A DNA stretch of 64,000 bases. It comes from Nocardia arthritidis (GTDB lineage: Bacteria > Actinomycetota > Actinomycetes > Mycobacteriales > Mycobacteriaceae). Every line of letters begins with the position of its first letter. Within the stretch, counting starts at the first letter, position 1. The stretch lies in NCBI RefSeq assembly GCF_011801145.1, contig NZ_CP046172.1:248001-312000 (forward strand). The letters are read 5' to 3'. Positions 10,105-19,451 of the stretch are shown piece by piece. A program made the translations under genes and the position numbers. Below the pieces are notes generated by a model. It did no database searches and had not been told where the DNA came from. It saw only the letters and a list, made by a program, of their open reading frames with translations.

Positions 10105-11286
10105 TCAGACGCCGAGCACGGCGTCGGCCTCGATCTCCACCAGCAGCGCGGGCGTGATGAGCGCCTTGATCTCGTACATGGATGCGGCGGGACGGATCTC
10201 GCCGAACACCTCGGCGTGCGCCTTGGCGACCTCGGGCCAGCGGGAGATGTCGGTGACGAAGATGCGGGTGCGCACCACATCTTTCAGGCTGGCGCCCGCG
10301 CTCTCCAGCGCGGAGGCGATGCGCCGCAACGTTTCCCGCGTTTGTTCGGCGATATCGTCGCCGCCGAACGCGGTGCCGCCGGGCAGTGAGGCGGTGGTGC
10401 CGCTCACCGCGACCAGATTCCCCAGTTTCACCGCGCGGGAGTAGCCGACGATGTCCTCGAACTCCGAATCCGAGGTGATATTCACGCGTTCGCTCATATC
10501 GTCAGCATCGCATGCGGCCGCGACGGCGCCCGGAAACGCGGTGGCGGTTGCCTTTTGCCGTTTGCGGCGGACCACGGGTATCGGGTCGCGCCATTCCCGG
10601 CCCTCCAGGATCACGGCGGCGGCCAGCGTCACCAACCACAGCGACATCGAGCCGACCTGGATGCGTTGGGCGATACCGAGCGCGTAGCTGCCGGGGAGGT
10701 TGTCGGCGACGAGCATCCACACCGTGGCCGCGGACCCGACCACCAGCACCGCGAGTCCGGCCTCACGCAGGATCCGCCAGCGGTGGTACCGGAAGGCGGC
10801 CAGGCTGAACGCGAAGGTGGCGACGGCGATCGAGGTCACCGCGATGGTGCTCGTCATCGCGTGCGGCTGATGGAGTTGCGGGAACCATTCGCTCTCGCTG
10901 CCCGCGCCGCCGCAGCCGGGATCGTCTCTGGTCGGGCATTGGCGTAGCGGGAGCAGCACGTCGGCGATGGTGGCCGCGCCGAAGATCAGCAGGGAGATCC
11001 ATCCGACGGTGGTGAAACGGGTGCGCGGGAAGATGATCAGCGCGCCCAACGCGGCCGGGATGAGGGTTATCCCAACGATTTTGTCCGCGGTCGCGAAGAT
11101 CTGGCGGTAGGGCTTGCCGTCGGCGTCCAATTCGCTCAGGAACGAGTTGACCGGGTCGACGTTGATGTGTAGGACGAACTCCAGCACCCATGCCGAATAG
11201 CAGATGCCCGCGATCGCGATCGCCCCGGCGATCAACCAGGACGCCACTAACCTGCGCTTTTCGGCGACCATCGGGCTAACACTCAC
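10105..11286 (-). CDS. DUF998 membrane protein continuous in frame with a RidA domain
   Basis: A single open frame of about 393 aa. Residues 1-235 form a six-segment membrane protein of the DUF998 type. Residues about 264-393 form a complete RidA/YjgF domain (MSERVNITSDSEFED to the C-terminus), the family that hydrolyses reactive enamines/imines. The junction is a basic, Ala-rich linker of about 35 residues with no stop codon. The RidA ATG at 10497 has no good ribosome site, so either this is a true fusion or RidA is translated by coupling or without a leader. The gene start is uncertain: GTG 11286 has AGGAG ten bases upstream; ATG 11295 and 11271 are alternatives. If the product is a fusion, RidA would be tethered to the cytoplasmic membrane face. 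Confidence 0.75.
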   Translation of the reverse strand: MSVSPMVAEKRRLVASWLIAGAIAIAGICYSAWVLEFVLHINVDPVNSFLSELDADGKPYRQIFATADKIVGITLIPAALGALIIFPRTRFTTVGWISLLIFGAATIADVLLPLRQCPTRDDPGCGGAGSESEWFPQLHQPHAMTSTIAVTSIAVATFAFSLAAFRYHRWRILREAGLAVLVVGSAATVWMLVADNLPGSYALGIAQRIQVGSMSLWLVTLAAAVILEGREWRDPIPVVRRKRQKATATAFPGAVAAACDADDMSERVNITSDSEFEDIVGYSRAVKLGNLVAVSGTTASLPGGTAFGGDDIAEQTRETLRRIASALESAGASLKDVVRTRIFVTDISRWPEVAKAHAEVFGEIRPAASMYEIKALITPALLVEIEADAVLGV

Positions 11287-11463
11287 GCGCCCCATTCTCC
11301 TGCCTACCACTGAACCGATGACCAGCGGCCAGTCAGTGTCGCAGAAGTGACGTGATGTCGATCACTGCTCGGCGGAGTGAATGGAGATTGACAAGCGCCG
11401 CACAGGCTGCTGTCAGGTTGGGACCGCACCGTGGAATCGCAGCGAAAAACCAAGGAGGTCCCC

Positions 11464-11577
11464 ATGATCGGATTCGTGACGGCCCTTGCCGGGGTCGCGG
11501 TGATGGCCGCGATGGCGGTGTCCGGCCACCTGGCGACGCATTCGCCGCGCACGCTGGTCCGGGTGCGCAACCGCTAG
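11464..11577 (+). CDS. Small single-span membrane peptide (37 aa)
   Basis: ATG at 11464 preceded by 'aaggaggtcccc', an essentially perfect Shine-Dalgarno at ideal spacing, which is the main evidence for translation. The peptide has a hydrophobic stretch of about 17 residues (GFVTALAGVAVMAAMAV) and a basic tail (RTLVRVRNR), consistent with an N-out or N-in single-pass membrane microprotein. Its TAG stop overlaps the stop of vsr on the opposite strand within the tetranucleotide CTAG (11574-11577). Function unknown; I do not recognise the sequence. Confidence 0.7.
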   Translation: MIGFVTALAGVAVMAAMAVSGHLATHSPRTLVRVRNR

Positions 11578-11984
11578 GACAGGGCGGCCTGCACCCGGTC
11601 GGCGGCGGTGCGCGCATCCTCGTGTTCCCAGATCCTGACCACCCGCCAACCGGCGGCCAGCAGCGCCGCATCCGTCGCGCGGTCCCGCTCGACATTGCCC
11701 GCGAGCTTGGCGGCCCACCACTGCGCGTTGTTCTTCGGGTCGGTCGCGTGCTGCGGGCAGCGATGCCAGAAGCAGCCGTCCACGTAGACGGCGACGCGGC
11801 GGCGCGGGAAAACCAGGTCGGCGCGGCGGCGTTGGCCGGGAAGCGGCGCCCGATCGACGAAGTAGCGCAGGCCGCGCCGGTGCAGTTCCCGGCGCAGTGC
11901 GAGTTCGGGTTTGGTGTTCGCCCGGCGTTGGCGGGACATGCGCGCGCTGGTAGCCGCATCGGTCGGCGGGCGCGCGGCGTTCAT
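11574..11984 (-). CDS. vsr: Very short patch repair endonuclease
   Basis: 136 aa. Nicks DNA 5' of the T in T:G mismatches produced by deamination of 5-methylcytosine, protecting Dcm-type sites from C-to-T mutation. Motifs are TKPELALRRELHRRGLRY at the start, RRADLVFPRRRVAVYVDGCFWH (metal-binding Asp and zinc-site residues) and a C-terminal WRVVRIWEHE. ATG at 11984 overlaps the methyltransferase stop by four bases (ATGA), so translation is coupled. The pairing of vsr with a cytosine methylase is the classical arrangement. Confidence 0.95.
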   Translation of the reverse strand: MNAARPPTDAATSARMSRQRRANTKPELALRRELHRRGLRYFVDRAPLPGQRRRADLVFPRRRVAVYVDGCFWHRCPQHATDPKNNAQWWAAKLAGNVERDRATDAALLAAGWRVVRIWEHEDARTAADRVQAALS

Positions 11985-13129
11985 GCCGCCGAACCGCCCA
12001 TCCGGTCCAGGTGGTTCTCCACATCGGTGAGGAATCCTGGCGGGAAGCGCAGGCTGCCCATGCCGGTGCGGCGCAGGAAGCCCGCGGTGGCGCGGGCGGA
12101 GAGCAGCCGCGAGTCGGTGAGGAAGTCGCGCAGGTCCTCGTAGGGTTCGTGCACCGGCCAGGTGGATACCGGAACCCGGAACGCCTTGCCGTCCCGGCCC
12201 CACGCCGCCACCGGCCACGGCTCGCCGGGCGCCAGCGGTGCGCCGCCGGTTTCGGGTTCGAGCGGATCGGCGAGGCGGGCCCCGACCCAGGAGGCCATTC
12301 GAACGCTGACCGCATTTCCGACCAGCTTCCATCGGTGGCCCTGCCGGATGCCGGGGACTTCCGTTGCGGGAGCGGTCCATTCGGGATCGAAGCCCTGCAG
12401 GCGTTCCCCGTCGACGATGCCCGGCGTGACGATCTCACCGGACGGCAGCCGCACCGCGGGCGGACTCGCGATCCCGAGCGCCGAACCGCCCTTCAAGGTC
12501 GGCACGGCATTGACCGCCCAGCCGAGTCCGCGCACGCCTTCGGTCCAGTAGAACCCGCACGGGTCATGGTCTTGATCGCCGACGGTGCGTGGGCCCGCGT
12601 CCTCGCCGAACAGCACCGCACGCGGATCCTCGGTGCGCGAGGCCAGCATCAGCACCCGCTGACGGCGTTGCGGCAAACCGAACGCGCGCGCGTCGACCAC
12701 CCGGTAGGCCCAGGTGTAACCGAGTTCGTCGAGCGCGGAGGTGATGTGCCGCATGGCCGCGCCGCGGCCCAATTGCAGCATGAACGGGACGTTTTCGATG
12801 AGCAGCCAGCGCGGCCCGCGTTTGCGGCGCACCAGCCGGAACACCTCGTCGACCAGTCCGGATCGGTTGCCGGTGATGCCCGCGGTGCGCCCGGCCTGCG
12901 AAAGGTCCTGGCACGGAAAGCCCGCCGCGACCAGTTCTGTTTCGGAGGGGAGTGCGCGCAGCCGAGTGATGTCGGCGTGCAGCGGGACATCGGGAAAGTG
13001 CGCGGCGAGCACCGCCTGCGCACCAGGATCGATCTCACAGAGTAGTTCGGTGTGCCAGCCGTGCCTGGCCAGACCGAGCTCCAGCCCGCCGATCCCGGCG
13101 AACAGCCCGACCATACGCGCGCCCGTCAA
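11981..13129 (-). CDS. dcm: DNA (cytosine-5) methyltransferase
   Basis: 382 aa, C5-methylase. Motif I MVGLFAGIGGLELGLARHG binds SAM; motif IV GFPCQDLSQAG carries catalytic Cys73; motif VI IENVP has Glu112; motif VIII is LPQRRQRVLMLAS; motif X RWKLVGNAVSVRMASW is near the C-terminus. About 80 residues follow motif X, ending RFPPGFLTDVENHLDRMG. No restriction endonuclease other than Vsr is adjacent, so this looks like a solitary dcm-vsr unit rather than a complete restriction-modification system. Target sequence cannot be read from the protein. Confidence 0.95.
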   Translation of the reverse strand: MTGARMVGLFAGIGGLELGLARHGWHTELLCEIDPGAQAVLAAHFPDVPLHADITRLRALPSETELVAAGFPCQDLSQAGRTAGITGNRSGLVDEVFRLVRRKRGPRWLLIENVPFMLQLGRGAAMRHITSALDELGYTWAYRVVDARAFGLPQRRQRVLMLASRTEDPRAVLFGEDAGPRTVGDQDHDPCGFYWTEGVRGLGWAVNAVPTLKGGSALGIASPPAVRLPSGEIVTPGIVDGERLQGFDPEWTAPATEVPGIRQGHRWKLVGNAVSVRMASWVGARLADPLEPETGGAPLAPGEPWPVAAWGRDGKAFRVPVSTWPVHEPYEDLRDFLTDSRLLSARATAGFLRRTGMGSLRFPPGFLTDVENHLDRMGGSAA

Positions 13130-13360
13130 CGAACGTCCTTCCTATGGCGACCCCGACACTCGATCCGACACCGACCGCAACGGGCCAACAGGTTACTCGA
13201 GTCCGGGCGCGCCCGTCGTGTGCGACTGTCCGCGGCGGCGAAAAATCGGTTGGCCGTCGGCGTCGTCGATGCGAGGCTGGATTGTCGGACCCGGATGCGA
13301 GCATCACCGTGCGTCCCGTTTTCCTGAAGCCGCCATCCACGAGATTGTGTAGGGGGAGTC

Positions 13361-15187
13361 TTGTCAGTCGCACTGGAGCTGCCGTCGTCCGAATCGGAGG
13401 CTCACAGACCCGAGCGGCCCGCGTCGCAAGCGCCGGGCCGCTTCCATTCGCTGCGCCGCTTCGGGCCATATGTGCGCCCGTATCGGACGGCCATGGTCGT
13501 CGCCAGCCTGCTGGCGGTGATCGCGACGTTGACCGCGATCGTCAACCCGGTGGTGATCGCGAGGATCATCGACGGCCCCATCGCCCATCGCGACTTCGCC
13601 AGCGCGATCCTGCCGATCCTGGTGGTGTTCGCGCTCGGCCTTGCCGAGGCGGGCGGCGTATGGGGCAGGCGCTGGCTGTTCGCCAGGCCCGCGTCGCAGT
13701 TCGAAATCACCATGCGCGCCAAGCTTTTCCGCAAGTTGCAGGCGCTGTCGATCGGGCGGCACGACGCCTGGGAATCGGGGCAGTTGCTTTCGCGTGCGGT
13801 GGACGACCTGGCGACCCTGCGCCGGTTCGTCTCGTTCGCCGGGCCGTTCCTGGTGATCCACCTGATCATCATCCCGATCGGGTTGATCGTGCTGTGGATC
13901 CTGAGCTGGCAGATCGGCCTTTTCCTTTCCGTCGTCGCGATTCCGTTGGCGTATGTGTGTCTTCGCTTCGAGCGCCGGTATGCGGTGGCGTCGCGGCGCT
14001 CACAGGATCAGGCGGGCGATCTGGCGACGGTCGCCGAGGAGTCGGCGCAGGGCGTCCGGGTGCTCAAGGCCTTCGGCCGGGGACTGTTCTTCGGCAGCCG
14101 GTTCAGCGCGCTGTCGCGGGAACTGCAGCGGACCGAACTGCTGAAGGTGCGGCTCGATGCCGTGCTGTGGTCGTCGCTGAACGGGTTGTCCCACTTGACG
14201 ATCGCGTTCGCGCTCGGTTTCGGCGGCTATTCGGTGGTGCACGGCACGATGACGCTCGGCACCCTGGTCGCCTGCATCACCTTGGGCACCTTCTTGCAGT
14301 GGCCGATCATCTGGACCGGCTTCCTGCTCGCCGAATTGAACGACGCGCGCACGGCCGCGGACCGGTACTGGGAGATCATCGATACGCCGATCGATATCAC
14401 CGATCCGGCGGATCCGGTCGAATTGCCGGAGCAGGTCGCGGGCGAATTGCGGTTGGAGGGCGTGCATTTCGCCTTCCCCGATTCGGAAAACGAAGTGCTG
14501 CGCGATATTTCGCTGAAGGTGCGCCCGGGTGAGACGGTGGCTCTGGTCGGTGCGACGGGTAGCGGAAAGACGGCGCTGCTCAACCTGATTCCGCGGCTCT
14601 ACAACGTCACCGGCGGTGCCATCACCATCGACGGCATAGATATCGCCACCATGCGGCTGACCGATCTGCGCTCGCTGGTGACGGTGGCCTTCGAGGAGCC
14701 GGTGCTGTTCTCGGCCAGCGTGCGGGAGAACGTCGCGCTCGGCGACCCGGAGGCCACCGACGCCGATATCCGGCGCGCCCTCGATGTCGCCCAGGCCGTC
14801 GAATTCGTCGAAAACCTGCCGTGGGGGCTGGATACCAGAATCGGTGAGCAGGGTTTGAGCCTGTCCGGCGGGCAGCGGCAGCGGCTGGCGCTGGCCCGCG
14901 CGGTGCTGTATCGGAGGTCGGCGGCCGATGCGGCGCACGGCCGGATCATGGTGCTCGACGATCCGCTCTCCGCGCTCGACGTGGTGACCGAGGAAAAGGT
15001 GCAGGAGCGGCTGCGCACGGTGCTGGCGGGCGCGACCACTCTGCTTGTCGCGCACCGGCCTTCGACCGCGGCGCTGGCCGACCGGGTCGCGGTGCTCGCC
15101 GAGGGCCGGATCGTCGCCGAGGGCACCCACGACCAACTGCTGCGCACCAGCGGCCACTACCGAGAACTGATGGGAGGTGCGAAGTGA
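13361..15187 (+). CDS. ABC exporter half-transporter, degenerate-site partner
   Basis: 608 aa: six-helix exporter membrane domain (residues about 40-330) followed by a nucleotide-binding domain. Walker A GATGSGKTALL near 397, signature LSGGQRQRLALARAVL near 501, Walker B RIMVLDDPLSALD near 529. The residue after the Walker B Asp is Asp rather than the catalytic Glu, so the ATP site it contributes to is non-consensus. The start is TTG at 13361 with 'agggggag' just upstream. It overlaps the next ABC gene by GTGA, indicating a coupled heterodimer. Substrate unknown; lipid, drug or peptide export are all possible. Confidence 0.93.
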   Translation: MSVALELPSSESEAHRPERPASQAPGRFHSLRRFGPYVRPYRTAMVVASLLAVIATLTAIVNPVVIARIIDGPIAHRDFASAILPILVVFALGLAEAGGVWGRRWLFARPASQFEITMRAKLFRKLQALSIGRHDAWESGQLLSRAVDDLATLRRFVSFAGPFLVIHLIIIPIGLIVLWILSWQIGLFLSVVAIPLAYVCLRFERRYAVASRRSQDQAGDLATVAEESAQGVRVLKAFGRGLFFGSRFSALSRELQRTELLKVRLDAVLWSSLNGLSHLTIAFALGFGGYSVVHGTMTLGTLVACITLGTFLQWPIIWTGFLLAELNDARTAADRYWEIIDTPIDITDPADPVELPEQVAGELRLEGVHFAFPDSENEVLRDISLKVRPGETVALVGATGSGKTALLNLIPRLYNVTGGAITIDGIDIATMRLTDLRSLVTVAFEEPVLFSASVRENVALGDPEATDADIRRALDVAQAVEFVENLPWGLDTRIGEQGLSLSGGQRQRLALARAVLYRRSAADAAHGRIMVLDDPLSALDVVTEEKVQERLRTVLAGATTLLVAHRPSTAALADRVAVLAEGRIVAEGTHDQLLRTSGHYRELMGGAK

Positions 15188-17094
15188 GTACCGAAACCGT
15201 CACCAAAGATATTGCGCCACCTGAGAATTCGCCTGACGAGGTGGCCGACTGGCGTGGTATCGCCAGCGAGGACATGGAGGTCACCGACACCGGAAATCTG
15301 GTGCTGGCCGGGCGATCCCGCCGTCTGCTGCTCGACCTGGTGCGCCCCTACCGTGGGCTCGCCTTCTTGGCGCTGCTGCTGATCATCGTCGACAACGCGG
15401 CGATGGTCTCGGCGCCGCTGTTCGTGGCACACGGCCTCGACGCGGGCATAGCCCATGGCAGACAGGGTGATTGGACGCCGCTGACGCTGACCGTCGCGGG
15501 CTATCTCGGCGTGGTCGGGCTCGGCGTGCTGACCACCTTCCTGTTCCTGCGGGTGTCCGGAAAGCTCAGCCAGAGTGTGCTTTTCGATCTGCGCGTGCGC
15601 TTGTTCACCCATATGCAGCGGCTCAGCGTCGCTTTCCACGAGAAGTACACCTCCGGCAAGACCGTCGCCCGGCTGACCGGCGATATCGAGACGCTGCAGG
15701 ATCTGCTGGAAGGCGCGCTGAACGAGGCGTTGAGCGCGATCCTCTCGGTGATCACCATCGCGGCGCTGCTGATCTATCTCGATCACACCCTGGCCGCGAT
15801 CGTGCTCGCCGGATTCGTGCCGCTGGTGCTGGTGACGAGATGGGCGCAGCGCAGGCAGCGCGCCGGGTACCGGCGCACCCGCGGCGCGATCGCGAAAGTC
15901 ATTGTGCAGTTCGTGGAATCGATGAGTGGCATCCGCGCGGTGCAGGCGTTCCGGCGTGAGCACCGCAACGAGTCGGTGCTGGCCGTCGAGGACGCGGAAT
16001 ATCGGCAGGCGACAACGGCCGCCATGCGCGGTATGGGCGACTATGCCGGGCTCACCCGGCTGCTCGGCAACCTGTCGACGGTCGTCATCCTGGTGGTCGG
16101 CGCCTGGCAGGTGATCGAGGGGCATCTCGCGGTCGGTGTGCTCGCGGCATACCTGTTGTACCTCAACGAGTTCTACGGTCCGCTGGATCAGCTCGCGCAG
16201 GTGTTCAACTCGTATCAGTCCGCCGCGGCGGCGCTGGAGAAGATCTCCGGCGTGCTGGAGGAGGAGCCGTCGGTGCCGGAACCGCGCGAACCCGTCGCAT
16301 TGCCGAAGGCGACGGGTGCGGTCCGGCTGGACAAGGTGTGGTTCGGTTACGCGCCCGACTCGCGGCCCACCGATGCGCCCGATAGCGTTGCGGGACAGGG
16401 CCGTTCGCGAGTGGTGCTGCCGGAGTTCACCCTGGATGTCCCGGCCGGGCAGGTGATCGCGCTGGTCGGCGCGACCGGTGCGGGCAAGTCGACGCTGGCC
16501 AAGCTGCTCACCCGGTTCTACGACCCGTCCGGCGGCACCGTCACCCTCGACGGCGTCGATCTGCGCCGGATGTCCGATGTCGACCTGCGGCGCAATGTGG
16601 TCATGGTGACCCAGGAGTCGTATCTGTTCTCCGGTTCGGTCGCCGACAACATCCGGCTCGGCAGGCCCGACGCCACCGACGAGGAGGTGCACGCCGCCGC
16701 CCGTGCGGTCGGGCTGTACGACTTCGTCACCGCGCTGCCGCAGGGCTTCGACACCGACGTGCGCAAACGCGGCGGACGGCTGTCCGCCGGACAGCGGCAG
16801 CTGGTCGCCTTCGCCAGGGTGTTCCTGGCCGACCCGGCGGTGATCGTCCTGGACGAGGCCACCTCCAGCCTCGATATTCCGAGTGAGCGGCTGGTGCAGC
16901 GCGCACTGGAGACGGTGCTGCGCGACCGCACCGCGATGATCATCGCGCACCGCCTGTCCACCGTCGCCATCGCCGACCGGGTGCTGGTGCTGGAGGGCGG
17001 GCGGATCGTCGAGGACGGCGCCCCGGCCGAGCTGATCGGCGGCACGGGCCGTTTCGCCCGCTTGCACGCGGCATGGCGGGAGTCGCTGGTGTAG
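15184..17094 (+). CDS. ABC exporter half-transporter, catalytic partner
   Basis: 636 aa, exporter membrane domain then NBD. Walker A GATGAGKSTLAKLL near 428, signature RLSAGQRQLVAFARVF near 533, Walker B VIVLDEATSSLD near 553 with the catalytic Glu intact. The signature is SAGQ rather than SGGQ, the common asymmetry in heterodimeric exporters: one consensus and one degenerate ATP site. GTG at 15184 follows 'gggaggt' and overlaps the upstream gene by four bases. The NBD carries a short extra loop of about 15 residues before Walker A (DSRPTDAPDSVAGQGR). Inner membrane. Confidence 0.93.
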   Translation: MSTETVTKDIAPPENSPDEVADWRGIASEDMEVTDTGNLVLAGRSRRLLLDLVRPYRGLAFLALLLIIVDNAAMVSAPLFVAHGLDAGIAHGRQGDWTPLTLTVAGYLGVVGLGVLTTFLFLRVSGKLSQSVLFDLRVRLFTHMQRLSVAFHEKYTSGKTVARLTGDIETLQDLLEGALNEALSAILSVITIAALLIYLDHTLAAIVLAGFVPLVLVTRWAQRRQRAGYRRTRGAIAKVIVQFVESMSGIRAVQAFRREHRNESVLAVEDAEYRQATTAAMRGMGDYAGLTRLLGNLSTVVILVVGAWQVIEGHLAVGVLAAYLLYLNEFYGPLDQLAQVFNSYQSAAAALEKISGVLEEEPSVPEPREPVALPKATGAVRLDKVWFGYAPDSRPTDAPDSVAGQGRSRVVLPEFTLDVPAGQVIALVGATGAGKSTLAKLLTRFYDPSGGTVTLDGVDLRRMSDVDLRRNVVMVTQESYLFSGSVADNIRLGRPDATDEEVHAAARAVGLYDFVTALPQGFDTDVRKRGGRLSAGQRQLVAFARVFLADPAVIVLDEATSSLDIPSERLVQRALETVLRDRTAMIIAHRLSTVAIADRVLVLEGGRIVEDGAPAELIGGTGRFARLHAAWRESLV

Positions 17095-17105
17095 TGAGGT
17101 GTAGT

Positions 17106-17123
17106 GAGCGAGCGCAGCGAGCG
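17106..17123. repeat. GAGCGAGCG-type actinobacterial intergenic repeat
   Basis: gagcgagcgcagcgagcg, a short near-palindromic element frequent between actinobacterial genes, just after the ABC gene pair. A further GAGCGAGG block lies near 17182. The 190-bp gap between 17095 and 17287 otherwise shows no gene. Confidence 0.5.
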
Positions 17124-17287
17124 AACCATAGGCACAGCAGCATCGCGCGCTACGGAGCCGAGCGCCAGCGAGGCGCAGTAGTGAGCGAGGTGACATCGCG
17201 GCGCTTCGCGCATGTCGGAGCCGAATACGGACGGCGGCGGCGCTGGTGCGCTGCGGCGTGGGGCGTTTCGTCGCTTACGGTAGATAG

Positions 17288-17899
17288 GTGACCAACGCAG
17301 ACCGAAGCCCCGAGGAACAGGCACCGGCGCCGTCCCGGTGGCCGGCGATTCTGACGTGGCGTGCGCATGACGCGACGCGGATGGAATCGGTGCGTGTGAC
17401 GCTCAACGGCAACCGAATCCGCGCGGCGGGCCGGATGATCGGTGGTGAAACCGCCGACCACCCGGCCTTCAGCGCCTCCTACGACCTGGTCACCGACGAG
17501 GCCGGCGCGACCAAACGCCTATCCCTGCGCAGCACTACCGCCGGTGCCGGGGAGCGGCACGCCTCGATCGCCAGGGATGAGGAGAACTACTGGCTGGTCG
17601 ACGCGGGCGGCACCCATGTGCGCTCCACCTTCGCTGGCGCGCTCGATGTCGACGTGGTGCTCAGCCCGTTCTTCAATACTCTGCCGATCCGCCGCCTGAG
17701 CCTGCACAAGGCGGTCGAGGATGTGGTCGTTCCGGTCGTCTACGTGCGGCTGCCGGATCTCCTCGTGCAGGAAGCCAGCCTCACCTACAGCAGCGCCGCC
17801 GAGGGGATCAGCGTGCTGTCCCCGGTGTCCAATGCCACGGTCACCGTCGACTCCGACGGTTTCCTGCTCGACTACCCGGGTCTCGCCGAACGCATCTGA
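17288..17899 (+). CDS. Putative glycolipid-binding domain protein
   Basis: 203 aa, no signal peptide. WPAILTWRAHDATRMESVRV at the start, SASYDLVTDEAGATKRLSL in the middle, and the RLSLHKA...VVYVRLPDLLVQEASLTY block match the 'putative glycolipid-binding' family (PF06475 type), predicted to be beta-rich. Biochemical role is unproven. GTG start at 17288. The stop is only two bases from the tyrA stop on the other strand, so the genes are convergent without space for a separate terminator. Confidence 0.8.
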   Translation: MTNADRSPEEQAPAPSRWPAILTWRAHDATRMESVRVTLNGNRIRAAGRMIGGETADHPAFSASYDLVTDEAGATKRLSLRSTTAGAGERHASIARDEENYWLVDAGGTHVRSTFAGALDVDVVLSPFFNTLPIRRLSLHKAVEDVVVPVVYVRLPDLLVQEASLTYSSAAEGISVLSPVSNATVTVDSDGFLLDYPGLAERI

Positions 17900-17901
17900 T
17901 C

Positions 17902-18852
17902 TCACGGCAGCCGGGTGATGATCCCGCCGCGCAGGCCGGCGTCGTGCAGCCTTTCGAGCCAGTCGTGGTCGCCGGCCTCGATATCGGTGATCTCCCAGCG
18001 TCGCACCGTTTCATAGTCGGCGCGACCGTCGTGTCCGGCGTCGATCAGCTGCCCGAGGGTGCCGTTCGCGCGCAGGCTGTCCCGTGCCGTACCGAGCACG
18101 GTGAGGGTTTCGTCGAGCACCTCCAGCAGCGCCGTCGCGTTCGGTTCGCAGATCGCGCGCACCAGATCCGGTGCGGTCGCGGCGACCCGGGTGCCGTCGC
18201 GGAACGAACCGGCCGCCAACCCGAGCGACAGCTCGCCGCCCGCGGCCCCGACCACCGCGAGCGCCTCGGCCAGCACATGCGGTAGATGGGAGATCCTGGC
18301 GACGGCGCGGTCATGATCGGCCGCCACCACCGGGACCACCGCGGAACCGCAGTCCAGTGCCAGCCGCACCACCCGGGTCCACGGGTCGGGATGGGTGCCC
18401 CGATCGACTCCCACCGCCCAGACGGCGCCCCGGAAAAGTGTGGAATCCGTTGCGGACCACCCTGATTCGGAGGTGCCCGCCATCGGGTGCCCGCCGACGT
18501 AGCGGCCGGCGAGTCCGTGCCTGCGAACCAGTTCCGCGACCGGCGCCTTGACGCTGACCACATCGGTCAGCGCGCAGTGCGGCGCGAACGCGGCGATATC
18601 GGCGAGCAGATGGTCCACCGCGGGCATCGGCACCGCGACGACGATCAGCGCATCGGTGTCGGCGGCCCTTTTCAGTACGGCGGGTAGATCGTCGATGACG
18701 TCGAAGCCGTCCGCGCGCGCGGCAAGCGCACCTGCGGCGGAACGGTTGTAACCCCACACCTCATATCCGGCCGCGACGGCCGCACGCAGCAGCGATCCGC
18801 CGATCAAACCCGCGCCGAGCACACACACCGGAGTCCTGGTCTCAGAAGTCAC
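17902..18852 (-). CDS. tyrA: Prephenate dehydrogenase
   Basis: About 316 aa. Converts prephenate plus NAD+ to 4-hydroxyphenylpyruvate in tyrosine synthesis. Rossmann motif VCVLGAGLIGGSLL at the N-terminus, TDVVSVKAPV, the substrate-region GGHPMAGTSESGW, and ISHLPHVLAEAL are typical of TyrA. No C-terminal ACT domain is evident. The GTG at 18852 is chosen because the Rossmann fold begins immediately after it; the frame is open 27 codons further. Divergent from the tadA-associated gene 58 bp away, an order also found in mycobacteria (tyrA next to tadA). Confidence 0.93.
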   Translation of the reverse strand: MTSETRTPVCVLGAGLIGGSLLRAAVAAGYEVWGYNRSAAGALAARADGFDVIDDLPAVLKRAADTDALIVVAVPMPAVDHLLADIAAFAPHCALTDVVSVKAPVAELVRRHGLAGRYVGGHPMAGTSESGWSATDSTLFRGAVWAVGVDRGTHPDPWTRVVRLALDCGSAVVPVVAADHDRAVARISHLPHVLAEALAVVGAAGGELSLGLAAGSFRDGTRVAATAPDLVRAICEPNATALLEVLDETLTVLGTARDSLRANGTLGQLIDAGHDGRADYETVRRWEITDIEAGDHDWLERLHDAGLRGGIITRLP

Positions 18853-18910
18853 CGGACCAGATTCGCATACGACTTCAACATTTGAGCTCGAGCAGACTAC
18901 CGTTGCGGCC

Positions 18911-19450
18911 ATGGCAGCACAGCGCTCGGGCACGAACAGGGCGGCGTCGGACGATTACGACGACGTGGAAGGGTTCGCAGTGGCGGTTGTCCGCGAGGAG
19001 GGGCAATGGCGGTGCAGTCCGCTCAGCCAGGCCGCGCTCGGCGATCTTTCCGTCGCGGAAACTGAACTCAAGGCTTTGCGCAGCTCCGGCGCGGTATTCG
19101 GATTGTTGGACGTCGACGACGAATTCTTCATCGTGCTGCGGCCCGCACCCGCGGGGACCCGCATGCTGGTCTCGGACGCGACCGCCGCGATCGACTACGA
19201 CATCGCCGCAGACGTGCTCGAGGCGCTGAACGTCGAGATCCCGGATATCGACCCGGACGAGCTCGACGAGATCGAACCGTGGGAGGAGGGCGATCTCGGG
19301 GTGCTCGCCGATCTCGGCCTGCCCGAGCCGGTGCTCAGCGTCATCCTCGCCGAGACCGACCTGTACCCGGACGAGCAGCTCGGCATGATCGCCCAGCGGC
19401 TCGGCTTCGCCAACGAACTATCCGCGGTGCTGGACAAGCTCCCGCGCTGA
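18911..19450 (+). CDS. tRNA adenosine deaminase-associated protein
   Basis: 179 aa, acidic, soluble. The sequence, with VEGFAVAVVREEGQWRC near the start and a PDIDPDELDEIEPWEEGD acidic stretch, matches the actinobacterial protein named for its constant position before tadA. Its biochemical role is unknown. One base separates its stop from the tadA GTG, so the two are one transcript and probably translationally coupled. Confidence 0.88.
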   Translation: MAAQRSGTNRAASDDYDDVEGFAVAVVREEGQWRCSPLSQAALGDLSVAETELKALRSSGAVFGLLDVDDEFFIVLRPAPAGTRMLVSDATAAIDYDIAADVLEALNVEIPDIDPDELDEIEPWEEGDLGVLADLGLPEPVLSVILAETDLYPDEQLGMIAQRLGFANELSAVLDKLPR

Positions 19451-19451
19451 G

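Noticed and set aside
15157..17196. Very long minus-strand reading frames opposite the ABC exporter genes (also 29395-31215 and 31113-32996)
   Set aside because: They are antisense to unmistakable ABC transporter genes, have His/Arg/Asp-rich composition typical of high-GC shadow frames and lack ribosome sites.
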